Below are positions 15,333 to 22,734 of a stretch of DNA of 36,232 nt, in pieces. Positions within the stretch are counted from its first letter, which is position 1, and each line of letters begins with the position of its first letter. Under the pieces are notes generated by a model. That model saw only the letters and a list, made by a program, of their open reading frames with translations. It was not told the DNA's origin and ran no database searches. The DNA lies in NCBI GenBank assembly GCA_018266075.1, contig JAFEBB010000075.1:1-36232 (forward strand), in the 5' to 3' direction. The position numbers were made by a program, and so were the translations under genes. The DNA comes from Deltaproteobacteria bacterium. GTDB lineage: Bacteria; Myxococcota; Myxococcia; Myxococcales; SZAS-1.

Positions 15333-15953
15333 TCAGCGGCCGCGCCGCAGCCGCCGCGAGCGCCCGAGCTCGATGCCGCCGTCATCTCGGCGCTCGCGCT
15401 TCTTCCGCGGCCGCTTCTCCGCGGGGCCAATGGGATCCGGACACACCTCGCGCACCTTGCAGGTGCGACACTCGGCGCCGCTCCAGACCGCTTCGAAGAG
15501 CGCGGTCACGCGATCGATGGTGTCGAAGTCTTCGGTGGCGAAGCCGAGCTCGAAGTTGCGCCGGTCGGCTGCCTTCGCGCCCAGGCCCGCCCCCGTCAGA
15601 TTGGCGCTGCCGAGGTAGAGCCACGCGCGGTCCACGAGCACCGCCTTGAAGTGCACGCGCGGGCAGGTGCGCAGGCCAAGGCCGCCCTTCACCAGGCGCG
15701 CCTGCTTGTCGAAGGCGTCGCGAAACGGCCGCGACGGCAGCTCGGCATGCAAGAGCCGCAACTCCACGCCGCGCTTCGAGAGCTCCGCGAACACGTCGAC
15801 GATGGGCACGAACTCGCCATTCCGCTCCACGAGCATGGCCTTCACGTTGGCGGTGGCGATCCACACGCTCTCGCGCGCGTGCGCGAGCCGCTCGAGCACC
15901 ACCTCGCGGTAGAGCTCGCGGCCGCTGAGGAGCTGGGCGTCGAGCGTGCGCAT
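15333..15953 (-). CDS. PLD-like protein with a single HKD motif and a Cys cluster
   Basis: A 206-aa member of the phospholipase D/nuclease superfamily. One full HKD motif is present: His101, Lys103 and Asp108, followed by Gly115-Ser116-x-Asn118 in LYLGSANLTG. Single-motif members act as homodimers and usually cut DNA, RNA or phospholipid phosphodiester bonds. There is no signal peptide. Unusual: Cys97 sits four residues before the HKD His, and Cys162, Cys165 and Cys171 follow the fold, a possible four-Cys metal site. The C-terminal 35 residues are strongly basic (KRPRKKRERR, RSRRLRRGR), which favours nucleic-acid binding. Start is ATG 15953 or the adjacent GTG 15956. It follows threonine aldolase by about 9 bp, so they share a transcript. 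Confidence 0.8.
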   Translation of the reverse strand: MRTLDAQLLSGRELYREVVLERLAHARESVWIATANVKAMLVERNGEFVPIVDVFAELSKRGVELRLLHAELPSRPFRDAFDKQARLVKGGLGLRTCPRVHFKAVLVDRAWLYLGSANLTGAGLGAKAADRRNFELGFATEDFDTIDRVTALFEAVWSGAECRTCKVREVCPDPIGPAEKRPRKKRERRDDGGIELGRSRRLRRGR

Positions 15954-15962
15954 CACGCGATT

Positions 15963-17027
15963 CTAGGCCACCGCTACCGCGGCCTTCACAATCCGAAGCG
16001 CGGCGTCCACGTGATCGCGATCCAGGCCGTGGTGCGTCACCGCGCGCAGCTTGCGCCAGTCGCCGCCATAGCAACTCAGCAAGAGCCCCTCGGCCACGCA
16101 CGCGTCGCGGAAGCGCTCGCCGAACTTCGAGTCGTCGAGCCCGAAGGCCACGATGTTGGTCTCGATCTTCGACGCGTCGAGCTTCACGCCGGGAATCTCC
16201 GCGAGCCCCTGCGCGAGGCGCTTGGCGTTCGCATGATCGTCGGCGAGCCGGTCGCGCATCGTTTCCAACGCGATGCGGCACGCGGCCGCGAGCACGCCCG
16301 CCTGCCGCATCGCGCCCCCGAGCATCTTGCGCGCCTTCCGCGCCTTCTCGATGACCGCCTTGCTTCCGCACACCGCCGAGCCCACCGGCGCCGAGAGGCC
16401 CTTGGAGAAGCAGAACTGCACCGTGTCCACGGGCGCGCAGAGCACCTTCGCGTCCAAGCCGAGCGCGAGCGCCGCGTTGAAGATGCGCGCGCCGTCGAGG
16501 TGGATGGCCATGCCGGCCTTCTTCGCCACCGCGCACACCGCGTCCATCTCCGCGGGCTTCACCACCGCGCCCGAGAGCCAGTTGTGCGTGTTCTCCAGAC
16601 AGAGCAGCGCCGTGCGCGGGAACTGCACGCCCTGCGGACGAATCACCGCGGCCACGTCGGCCGGGTCCGGACACGCGCTGCGATTGGGCACGGGCCGCAC
16701 GTGCAATCCGCCGAAGACCGCGTAGGCGCCGCCCTCGTTCTGAAAGATGTGCGAGAGCTCGCCGAGGACCACTTCGTCGCCGCGCTGGCACTGCGCCAAG
16801 ATGGCGCAGAGGTTCCCGGCGATGCCGCTGGGCACGAAGAGCGCCGCCTCCTTGCCCACCAGTGCGGCGCTGCGCTCCTCGAGGGCGCGCACGGTGGGAT
16901 CTTCGCCGTACTGGTCGTCGCCGAGCTCGGCCTCGGCCATGGCCCGCCGCATCTCGGGCGTGGGCAGGGTGACGGTGTCGGAGCGGAAGTCGAGGCGCAT
17001 GCCGCCGACATACTTCACCGTCGGCAT
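15963..17027 (-). CDS. low-specificity L-threonine aldolase
   Basis: A PLP enzyme of fold type I (354 aa) that cleaves L-threonine or L-allo-threonine to glycine and acetaldehyde in the cytoplasm. Family marks: the start motif [18 protein letters not shown], then [61 protein letters not shown], and the PLP lysine (Lys209) in [13 protein letters not shown]. Length is normal. I keep ATG 17027 because GAGGG precedes it; ATG 17000 would give a start nearer to that of most homologues (MRLDFRSD). The PLD-like gene follows closely and is probably co-transcribed. The divergent DUF962 gene starts only 35 bp away. Confidence 0.92.
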   Translation of the reverse strand: MPTVKYVGGMRLDFRSDTVTLPTPEMRRAMAEAELGDDQYGEDPTVRALEERSAALVGKEAALFVPSGIAGNLCAILAQCQRGDEVVLGELSHIFQNEGGAYAVFGGLHVRPVPNRSACPDPADVAAVIRPQGVQFPRTALLCLENTHNWLSGAVVKPAEMDAVCAVAKKAGMAIHLDGARIFNAALALGLDAKVLCAPVDTVQFCFSKGLSAPVGSAVCGSKAVIEKARKARKMLGGAMRQAGVLAAACRIALETMRDRLADDHANAKRLAQGLAEIPGVKLDASKIETNIVAFGLDDSKFGERFRDACVAEGLLLSCYGGDWRKLRAVTHHGLDRDHVDAALRIVKAAVAVA

Positions 17028-17049
17028 GCGATCGAGCCCTCTGCCGCGC

Positions 17050-17055
17050 TAGAAT
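17050..17055 (+). promoter_or_regulatory. candidate -10 box, possibly giving a leaderless mRNA
   Basis: TAGAAT (one mismatch to TATAAT) ends seven bases before ATG 17063. If used, transcription would start at or within a base or two of that ATG, giving a leaderless message, which fits the lack of a clear Shine-Dalgarno. No good -35 box is seen at 17027-17032. Confidence 0.3.
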
Positions 17056-17062
17056 GGGCCCC

Positions 17063-17416
17063 ATGAGCACTCCTGCTGCCATCGCGCCGGCCGAGCGCAT
17101 CCAGACGTACGCCGAGTTCTGGCCCTTCTATTTGCAGGAGCACCGGCTGCCGCTCACACGGCGCTGGCACTACGTCGGCACCACCGGCGTGTTCGCGATC
17201 CTCATCACCGCCATCGTGACCATGCACCCGCTCTACCTGCTCGCCGCGCCGTTCTCCGGCTACGGTTGCGCCTGGTACAGCCACTTTTTCATCGAGAAGA
17301 ACCGTCCCGCGACGTTCAAGTATCCGTTCTGGAGCCTGGGCAGCGACTTCCGCATGTACTTCCTGGCGCTGTCCGGAAAGCTCGCCGCGCACCTCGACGC
17401 CGCCGGCGTGAAGTGA
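17063..17416 (+). CDS. DUF962 / Mpo1-like membrane protein
   Basis: A 117-aa member of the DUF962 family. The diagnostic block is present: [20 protein letters not shown], then WHYVGT, a hydrophobic hairpin ([21 protein letters not shown]), and [15 protein letters not shown]. The conserved histidines of EH, WH and SH are the candidate iron ligands. In yeast the family member Mpo1 is an iron-dependent dioxygenase in alpha-oxidation of 2-hydroxy fatty acids; in bacteria the function is mostly untested. I start at ATG 17063; ATG 17054 would add three residues but overlaps the -10-like TAGAAT. The acyltransferase-like gene follows after 14 bp. Confidence 0.88.
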   Translation: MSTPAAIAPAERIQTYAEFWPFYLQEHRLPLTRRWHYVGTTGVFAILITAIVTMHPLYLLAAPFSGYGCAWYSHFFIEKNRPATFKYPFWSLGSDFRMYFLALSGKLAAHLDAAGVK

Positions 17417-17430
17417 CGTAACCCGATCAC

Positions 17431-18480
17431 GTGCGCGCGCGCGCCATTGACTGGCTGCGAGGCATCGCAGCGCTGGTGATGGTGCAGACGCACGCCCTGG
17501 TGCTCGTGCAGCCCGCGCTGCGCGAAGGGCCGATGTCCAAGTACATGGGCGTCGTGGATGGGACCGTCGCGCCGGCGTTCTATTTTTGCGCCGGCTTCGC
17601 GCTCGCGTTCACGCTCGTGGGCGCCGCGAAGAAGGGCGCCGTCGCCAAGCGCGCGCGGCGGATCTTCTTTCGCTCCCTTCAAGTCCTGGCGGTGTCCGCG
17701 TGGCTGACGTGGCAGTGGTTTCCGATCTTCCAGGAGCCGAAGTGGCTGCTGCGCATCGACGTGCTCTCGTGCATCGGGCTCTCGCTGCTGGTGCTGCTCT
17801 GCATCTGCGCGCCGCTCGCGAAGTGGCCGCGCGCGTTGGGCTTGGTGATGCTCGCGCTCGCGTCGGCGATCTTCTTGTTCGCGCCGGCCATGAGCCGCAT
17901 GCACGGGCCGCTCGCGCCGTTCATCGGCATCAGCACGGGCTCGGTGTTTCCGCTCGTGCCGTGGGGCGGACATCTGGCGTTTGGCGCTTCCGGAGGCGCG
18001 CTGCTCGCGTGCGGCTTCAAGCCGATTCGCGTATGGGGCGCGCTCGGCATCTGGGCGCTGGTGTCGATGTTCGTGACGGACCATTTTCGCGCGGCGTTCG
18101 GCGAGCACGATCCCTGGAGCGAGCCCGCGGGCCAGTGGCAGCGCGTGTGCGTGGTGATGGCGGTGACGTTCTTGCTCACGCTGCTCGAGCTGCGCATCGG
18201 CGACAGCAAGCCGGGCGTGCCGCGGCGCGTGCTCGAGTGGTACGGCACCACATCGTTGTGGCTCTACGCACTGCACGAAGTGTGGCTGTACATGCCGAAG
18301 TTCGGCTTCTGCTTCAACGACCACTGGGGCAACAAGCTCACCTGGCCGCAGTACGTGGGCGCGACGCTCTTGCTCATCCTCGCTGCGACGGCGACCGTGG
18401 GACTGGTGGAGGTGTGGGCTTGGATCTGGGAGCGCGCGAAGGCGCGCGGACTACAGATCGTACGCGGCCAGAAGGCCTAG
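17431..18480 (+). CDS. multi-spanning acyltransferase-like membrane protein (HGSNAT/DUF1624 type)
   Basis: A 349-aa inner-membrane protein with about eight to ten hydrophobic segments. The N-terminus ARAIDWLRGIAALVMVQTH is the signature of the DUF1624/OpgC-like acyltransferase group, where the Asp-Trp-Leu-Arg-Gly stretch and nearby His line the active site. Such proteins transfer acetyl or other acyl groups from the cytoplasm to sugars or lipids across the membrane. Later landmarks are FYFCAGFALAFTLVG and a Trp/Tyr-rich stretch TTSLWLYALHEVWLYMPKFG. Start is GTG 17431. Its last 30 bases overlap the 3' end of the convergent gene at 18451. The substrate cannot be named; the DUF962 neighbour hints at lipid modification, as inference. 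Confidence 0.82.
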   Translation: MRARAIDWLRGIAALVMVQTHALVLVQPALREGPMSKYMGVVDGTVAPAFYFCAGFALAFTLVGAAKKGAVAKRARRIFFRSLQVLAVSAWLTWQWFPIFQEPKWLLRIDVLSCIGLSLLVLLCICAPLAKWPRALGLVMLALASAIFLFAPAMSRMHGPLAPFIGISTGSVFPLVPWGGHLAFGASGGALLACGFKPIRVWGALGIWALVSMFVTDHFRAAFGEHDPWSEPAGQWQRVCVVMAVTFLLTLLELRIGDSKPGVPRRVLEWYGTTSLWLYALHEVWLYMPKFGFCFNDHWGNKLTWPQYVGATLLLILAATATVGLVEVWAWIWERAKARGLQIVRGQKA

Positions 18481-19305
18481 CCCAATTCGCGCGTCATTGC
18501 CGACGCCCTTCGCGAAATCATCGGTCGCCGAGAGCCGTATCGCGACGGGCTCGTCGTTCACGGCGAAGAGCACGCGCTCGATGGCACCTTCGCCACGCCC
18601 TCGCAGCCCAGGCGTGCCGCGCGGCAACGAGAGCGACCAGCCCGCATCCACGCGCAGCTCTGCGCGCCACAAGCCGTCGAGGCTCTCGCGGCGGAGCAGC
18701 AGCGTGCCGCCGGTCAGCGGTTGCACAAGGAACGTGGGCGTCTGACCCGCGAGCCGCTCGATGCCAAACGCGAGCGACGGCCCGAGCGCCGCGCGCGACG
18801 CGCCCGTGGGATCGCGCGCGACATCCAGCAGGACCCCCGCGCGACCGACCTCGAGCTCCTGATCTCCGTGCGCATCCCGCTCCAGCGTGCCGAGCCGCGT
18901 GGTCACCGCGATGTCGAACGGAAACGGCAAGCGCGTGGGATGCGGCGTGGGCAAGAGGATGAAGCCCTCGTCCAGGTGGCGCAGGTACAGCCCGTCGAAC
19001 GCCATCACCCTGCCCTGCCACCGCGTGTCCGGTTGCCGCAGCAGCTCGGCCTCGAGGAAGTCGTACTCGGTGGACCACGCGGTGTGCTCATGCGTGCGGC
19101 TCTCGCGGCTCTTGCGAAGGCGCAGGCCTCCTTCGAGCAACAGCGCGCCCGAGCTCGCGCCGGACTCGTCGACGCCCGCAAGCTCCGCGCCGAGCGCGAG
19201 CCGATTGCCGGGATCGAAGCAGGCCACGATCGGCCCGCTCGCCGACATGACGTCGCACGGGTCACCCGCGGCCAGGGCCGCGCTGAGCAGGAGCGCGGCG
19301 AGCAT
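18451..19305 (-). CDS. exported hypothetical protein, probable outer-membrane (284 aa)
   Basis: The signal peptide is short (MLAALLLSAALAAG). The mature part is rich in alternating beta-strand patterns (TGGTLLLRRESLDGLWRAEL, VDAGWSLSLPRG), fitting an outer-membrane beta barrel. Its C-terminus (FAVNDEPVAIRLSATDD, ARIGLGLLAAYDL) resembles that of the upstream 407-aa protein (LAVNDQPVSAVLEGRAGWRDD), so the two are probably distant paralogues. It ends in a hydrophobic-aromatic-acid-Leu tail rather than the usual terminal Phe. It begins 3 bp after the upstream stop, so both are translated from one message. Its last 30 bases overlap the convergent acyltransferase gene. Confidence 0.75.
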   Translation of the reverse strand: MLAALLLSAALAAGDPCDVMSASGPIVACFDPGNRLALGAELAGVDESGASSGALLLEGGLRLRKSRESRTHEHTAWSTEYDFLEAELLRQPDTRWQGRVMAFDGLYLRHLDEGFILLPTPHPTRLPFPFDIAVTTRLGTLERDAHGDQELEVGRAGVLLDVARDPTGASRAALGPSLAFGIERLAGQTPTFLVQPLTGGTLLLRRESLDGLWRAELRVDAGWSLSLPRGTPGLRGRGEGAIERVLFAVNDEPVAIRLSATDDFAKGVGNDARIGLGLLAAYDL

Positions 19306-19308
19306 GGG

Positions 19309-20532
19309 TCAGCGCGCCTCGCGGACGAGCGTGGCATTGCGACGCGCAGGCGCCCAGAAGCTGAAGCGCAACCCCGCGTAGCCGCCCCAATCCCAGCCCG
19401 CAGGTTGCGAGACGAGATCGTCGCGCCAGCCCGCGCGGCCCTCGAGCACCGCCGAGACGGGCTGGTCGTTCACCGCGAGCAGGATGACCTCGTAGCCCGC
19501 TTCGGTCTGCAGCCGCGACACGGGCGGGCTGTTGTTCAAGCCCCAGATGCGCGCCAGGTTCGCTTCCACGAAGAGGCGATGGAAGCCGTCGCGGTCGAGG
19601 ATGTCCTCGGCGTCGAGGCCGCCCTCGAGGCCGAAGAGGTACTGCTGGCCGATGGAGTCGTGCTCGAGCGCGGGCCCAAAGCGAATTCGCAGGTACGACT
19701 CGAGATCCTTTGACCTCAAAATATCCAGCGTCGGCTCCGCGGCGAGCACCGTCACCCAGGTCTGCGGCGTGCCCTTGGAGAACGACTCCACGTGCCCCGC
19801 TTCCACGAACGCGCCGACGTTGAGCGTCACGTCATAGCGTCGTGGCTTGCCGAAGAACGTGGTGAAGCGCAGCGGCGCCGCCGGGTACACGTGCGAGATG
19901 TCCCACGTCAGCGCGGTGGCGCCGAAGTAGCCCTGCCCAGGATCGAGCCGACCCTCGAGCAGGTGCAGGCGATTCATGTTCTGCAAATCGTCGTCGGGAA
20001 AATCGATGCGGCCACCGAACTCGGCCTCGCCGCTCGACTCGAAGCCCTGCCCCGGAAACCACGCCGGCGACCAGCCGCCGCCAATCCAGATGCGCCGGTG
20101 CATGTCGAAGTTGAACTGCATCACGCGATTCCGCTCGTCGCGCACCCAGCCCGGCGGCGACTCCGCCACCGCCTGCGCCAGCTTGAAGCCGCGCATCCGC
20201 TCCACCGTCAGCAGCCCCGGCGGACACACCGGGTGCACGCGCGAGAGCTCGCCCTGCGTGGGGTTGCCGCTGGCGTCGAGCTCGCTGTCGTCGGCGACGA
20301 GGCAGGTGCGCGCGCCGTCGTTGCATTGAAAGCGCACGCGTCGAGAGCCCAGGTTCGCGCAGAAGACCGGCTCGTCCCAGTTCAGCGCGGGCAGCGGCCC
20401 CGGCTCGCGCTCCACCGCCATCGACGCAGCGGGCGTCGCGTCCGGAGCGGCCTGGGGCGGCTCGTCGGCGAAGGCGAGCGAGGGTGTGAGACACAGCGAC
20501 ACCGCGGCCAGGCCGCGCCACAACGGGCACAT
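19309..20532 (-). CDS. exported hypothetical protein, probable outer-membrane barrel (407 aa)
   Basis: Residues 1-22 are a signal peptide (GLAAVSLCLTPSLAFA before DEPP). After a Pro/Ala-rich spacer comes a small region with four cysteines (FCANLGSRRVRFQC, ARTC, PVCPPG; residues about 58-105), then a long beta-strand-rich part (IWIGGGWSPAWFPGQGF, GEAEFGGRIDFPDDD, RRYDVTLNVGAFVEAGHVES) ending in GGYAGLRFSFWAP. That fits an outer-membrane protein with a Cys-stabilised plug or cap. No family recognised. The gene heads a two-gene operon. ATG 20532 has a very strong Shine-Dalgarno (GGGAGG), but this is buried in the hairpin at 20536-20563. Confidence 0.78.
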   Translation of the reverse strand: MCPLWRGLAAVSLCLTPSLAFADEPPQAAPDATPAASMAVEREPGPLPALNWDEPVFCANLGSRRVRFQCNDGARTCLVADDSELDASGNPTQGELSRVHPVCPPGLLTVERMRGFKLAQAVAESPPGWVRDERNRVMQFNFDMHRRIWIGGGWSPAWFPGQGFESSGEAEFGGRIDFPDDDLQNMNRLHLLEGRLDPGQGYFGATALTWDISHVYPAAPLRFTTFFGKPRRYDVTLNVGAFVEAGHVESFSKGTPQTWVTVLAAEPTLDILRSKDLESYLRIRFGPALEHDSIGQQYLFGLEGGLDAEDILDRDGFHRLFVEANLARIWGLNNSPPVSRLQTEAGYEVILLAVNDQPVSAVLEGRAGWRDDLVSQPAGWDWGGYAGLRFSFWAPARRNATLVREAR

Positions 20533-20535
20533 TCA

Positions 20536-20563
20536 GGTCCTCCCGGTTTCCCGGGCGAGGACC
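20536..20563 (-). promoter_or_regulatory. Shine-Dalgarno-sequestering hairpin with GAAA tetraloop
   Basis: In the mRNA (minus strand) GGUCCUC pairs with GAGGACC, a 2-nt bulge follows, then CCGG pairs with CCGG around a GAAA (GNRA) loop: 11 base pairs in all. The Shine-Dalgarno GGGAGG lies entirely in the 3' arm, four to five bases before the start at 20532. The structure should hide the ribosome site unless something opens it, so it is a good candidate for translational control (thermosensor, protein or small-RNA target). Confidence 0.6.
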
Positions 20564-20739
20564 ACGGTGCAATCGCGTGCCGAGTGCGTGAAGGCACGCG
20601 GATCCGCGGACTTCGCGACGCAGCGCGGTGAACGTTGGATGTCCGCCGTCGAAAGCCGGGCGCTGCGCAGCGCACGACGCGGGTGCGTCGGCGGCTACGC
20701 ACTCGGGAACGAAACCATCTGGTTAAATATGCAGACTGC
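20564..20739. other. palindrome-rich leader/intergenic region
   Basis: Between the 191-aa gene and the 407-aa gene. It holds CGCGTGCC/GGCACGCG (20574-20581 and 20593-20600; 11-nt loop), the overlapping perfect 12-bp palindrome CGCGGATCCGCG (20597-20608), and the perfect 14-bp palindrome GCGCTGCGCAGCGC (20660-20673). An AT-rich patch (GGTTAAATAT, 20721-20730) lies next to the upstream stop. No gene is seen. It probably contains the promoter and structured 5' leader of the 407-aa gene. Confidence 0.5.
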
Positions 20740-21315
20740 TCAGGCGTCGAAGCCGCCGCTGCCCAGCCGCTCCAGGAAGCCCGGCAGCACGGGGTGCGTC
20801 TCGTGCTCCGTGCCGCACACGTGGCAGTGCACCGGGCCGTGCCACGAGGAGGCAATGCGCAGCGTCTCCTTGCAGCAGAGGAGCGGGAACGGCTTGAGCG
20901 CGTCCTCGCTCTCGGGCGGCTCGGGCACGTAGGGATCCGGCGGCACCGCGAGGAACGTCACGTACGGGTTCTCCGAGAGCGTGAGCTGCGGTTGCAGCAA
21001 CTGGTGGTAGCGCAGCTCGCGCCGCCAGTGGTCCGCGCGCTTCTCCACCGCCGCGCGCTGCTCCACGGTGAGCCAGCCGTCCTCGGGCGCCACCGCGCCG
21101 CAGTATGGACAGTGCCGCTCCGGCGGGATGCAGCCGATCTCCACGTCGTTGGCGTGGTTGAGCAGGCGCGCGAGCGCGCGGAACACCGCCGCGGCGTCGC
21201 TCGGGCCCGCGCGGACCTTGAAGGTGCGGTGGCAGGTCGGGCACTCGCGGCGAACCAGGCCGTGGGCGTCGACGCCCAGCACGAACGGCTCGCCCTCGAT
21301 CTCCAGGTTGGGCAT
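20740..21315 (-). CDS. multi-CxxC putative zinc-binding protein (191 aa)
   Basis: No named family, but the residue pattern is telling: CPTC at 25-28, Cys62, CPYC at 69-72, a CC pair near 147 and CHVC near 162. Two or more zinc-ribbon-like knuckles are likely. There is no signal peptide. The middle is helical (TVEQRAAVEKRADHWRRELR) and followed by a Pro-rich loop (VPPDPYVPEPPESED). Start ATG 21315 has GGAGAG in front. Ten bases separate it from the stop of the 55-aa membrane peptide gene, so they are co-transcribed. A role in nucleic-acid or metal handling is possible but unproven. Confidence 0.75.
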   Translation of the reverse strand: MPNLEIEGEPFVLGVDAHGLVRRECPTCHRTFKVRAGPSDAAAVFRALARLLNHANDVEIGCIPPERHCPYCGAVAPEDGWLTVEQRAAVEKRADHWRRELRYHQLLQPQLTLSENPYVTFLAVPPDPYVPEPPESEDALKPFPLLCCKETLRIASSWHGPVHCHVCGTEHETHPVLPGFLERLGSGGFDA

Positions 21316-21325
21316 CGGCTCTCCG

Positions 21326-21493
21326 TCAGCGCGCGGCGACTCGCCGGCGCGCGGCCATCCCTGCCACCAGCGCCACGCCTGCACTCACCAGCGCGAAGAG
21401 CAGGAAGAGGTGCTCCCAATTTCCCAGCGGCGCCCCCGACACCAGGGCCAGCGCCCAGAGCGCGAGCAGCAGCACCGTCGCCATCCACGTCAT
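21326..21493 (-). CDS. 55-aa two-span membrane peptide
   Basis: Two hydrophobic segments (MATVLLLALWALALVSG and LFLLFALVSAGVALVAGM) joined by a short loop with APLGNWEH, then a basic end RRRVAAR that predicts a cytoplasmic C-terminus. The LW-LVSG-LG-H-L pattern resembles the small lmo0937/DUF5670 membrane family, which is of unknown function. GGAGGG sits five bases before ATG 21493; ATG 21517 lacks any ribosome site. It is the first gene of a two-gene unit with the multi-CxxC protein. Confidence 0.7.
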   Translation of the reverse strand: MTWMATVLLLALWALALVSGAPLGNWEHLFLLFALVSAGVALVAGMAARRRVAAR

Positions 21494-21588
21494 CGCGCCC
21501 TCCGCGCCTCCGCTCATGGGTAGGGCGTGCGCGAGCGGGCAACCAGCGCCTCGGCGCCACCCACGCTGTCCACGCGCGTGCCGCGGAT

Positions 21589-21608
21589 GGGAAAAGTCTT
21601 TCCCACCC
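21589..21608. repeat. short palindromic dispersed repeat, copy 1
   Basis: GGGAAAAGTCTTTCCCACCC. Stem TGGGAAA/TTTCCCA (21588-21594, 21599-21605) with loop AGTC. It matches 16 of 20 bases of the sequence at 23094-23113, and both copies are followed within a few bases by CGAAGC. It lies in the gap between the 55-aa peptide and the transglycosylase. Confidence 0.6.
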
Positions 21609-21706
21609 ATCCGAAGCAGCGAGGCCTCAGCCGCTCGCCTGCTCTCCGAGCAGACGCGCTGGCACGCGCGGTGCTGAAGCCCGATCGCGGAGCGCGGGGG
21701 CGGCGG

Positions 21707-22588
21707 ATGGCGGCGGCGACGGCGGCGAGGCCCGATCTGGGCCGGGTAGGCCTCTGGGGTCGGCTGGCGCTCGGGGCGGCGCTGGGTTCGGCGGCGGCGG
21801 TCGGGGTTTGGGGAACGCAGGCGCGGGTGTCCGGGGGGGCGCCCGCGCCTGCCGCAGTGAACGAGACCGCGGTGCTGCGCGAGCGGCTCGCCCTGGTCGA
21901 GGCGCGGCTCGGCAAGCTGGAGGCGGCGCAGGCCCGGACCACCGACGCCGCGACTCGGATCGATTCGCGCACGCAGCGCCACGACGCGGTGCTGGCCACG
22001 CTGGTGGAGGCCGACGCCTGGAGCGAGGCGGCGGAGCTGGGCATCGCCAAAGCCATGGCGCTGAGGCACACCGGGCTCGCCCCGCGCGACGAGATCCGGC
22101 TCGCGGCGACGATCGTCCGCGAGGCGCACAGCCAGGGCCTCGACCCACGGCTGGTGGCGGCAGTCGTGGAGGTCGAGAGCGGCTTCGATCGCTTCGCGAT
22201 CTCTCCCGTGGGCGCGCTGGGCCTGATGCAGCTCATGCCCGCGACGGCCAACGCGCTCTCGCCCGGCGACGGCGCCTCCCGGCTCTTCGAGCTGGAGGGC
22301 AACGTGGCGCTGGGGTGTCGATATCTCGCCACCCTGGTGCGCGAGTTCGGCGGCGTGGATCGCGCGCTGCTCGCCTACAACATGGGGCCCGCCGGGGCGC
22401 GCAAGGCGCTCGCTGGCCCGCGCGCGAGAGAGCTGCTCGCCGGCTACCCGCAGCAGGTGCAGCGTGCCCGAAAGCGGATGATGCGCGACAGCCATGAGGA
22501 CGCGGCGCTCGCGCGCGTTGAACAACCTGTGGAGAAGTCCGGGAACGACGCGGTCCGACCACTCCGCGACGGGACCGCCGTCCGCTGA
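21707..22588 (+). CDS. membrane-anchored lytic transglycosylase (SLT domain)
   Basis: A 293-aa peptidoglycan-cleaving enzyme. An N-terminal hydrophobic segment (LWGRLALGAALGSAAAVGVW) anchors or exports it. Residues about 45-95 are a coiled-coil-like stretch (LRERLALVEARLGKLEAAQA). The SLT domain carries the catalytic Glu157 in VEVESGFD, then GALGLMQLMPATANALSPGD and the closing ALLAYNMGP. Transglycosylases cut between MurNAc and GlcNAc, forming anhydro-MurNAc, in the periplasm. I chose ATG 21707. The frame stays open to 21527, but that upstream part contains a non-coding palindromic repeat at 21589-21608 and would place unlikely residues before the membrane segment. Confidence 0.88.
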   Translation: MAAATAARPDLGRVGLWGRLALGAALGSAAAVGVWGTQARVSGGAPAPAAVNETAVLRERLALVEARLGKLEAAQARTTDAATRIDSRTQRHDAVLATLVEADAWSEAAELGIAKAMALRHTGLAPRDEIRLAATIVREAHSQGLDPRLVAAVVEVESGFDRFAISPVGALGLMQLMPATANALSPGDGASRLFELEGNVALGCRYLATLVREFGGVDRALLAYNMGPAGARKALAGPRARELLAGYPQQVQRARKRMMRDSHEDAALARVEQPVEKSGNDAVRPLRDGTAVR

Positions 22589-22734
22589 TCGACTCCGGCG
22601 GCGGTGGGCCGTGGCGTGCGCGTGACGGGTCTGCGAATTGATCGCGGCTGCCCTTGTTTCGCCACAGGGGCGTGCTCACCTTCGGGCTTGCCAGGGGTTG
22701 CTTGGCTGCTCGCTCGCCGTCGGAGCCAGAGAAC
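22589..22734 (+). other. 146-bp gap before the STAS gene
   Basis: I see no gene and no convincing promoter boxes here. The plus-strand frame of the STAS gene stays open to 22654, so part of it could be coding if an earlier start is used. Confidence 0.4.

Noticed and set aside
21527-21706. Longer N-terminus for the lytic transglycosylase
   Set aside because: The segment contains a palindromic dispersed repeat also found outside genes at 23094, and lacks a good ribosome site.
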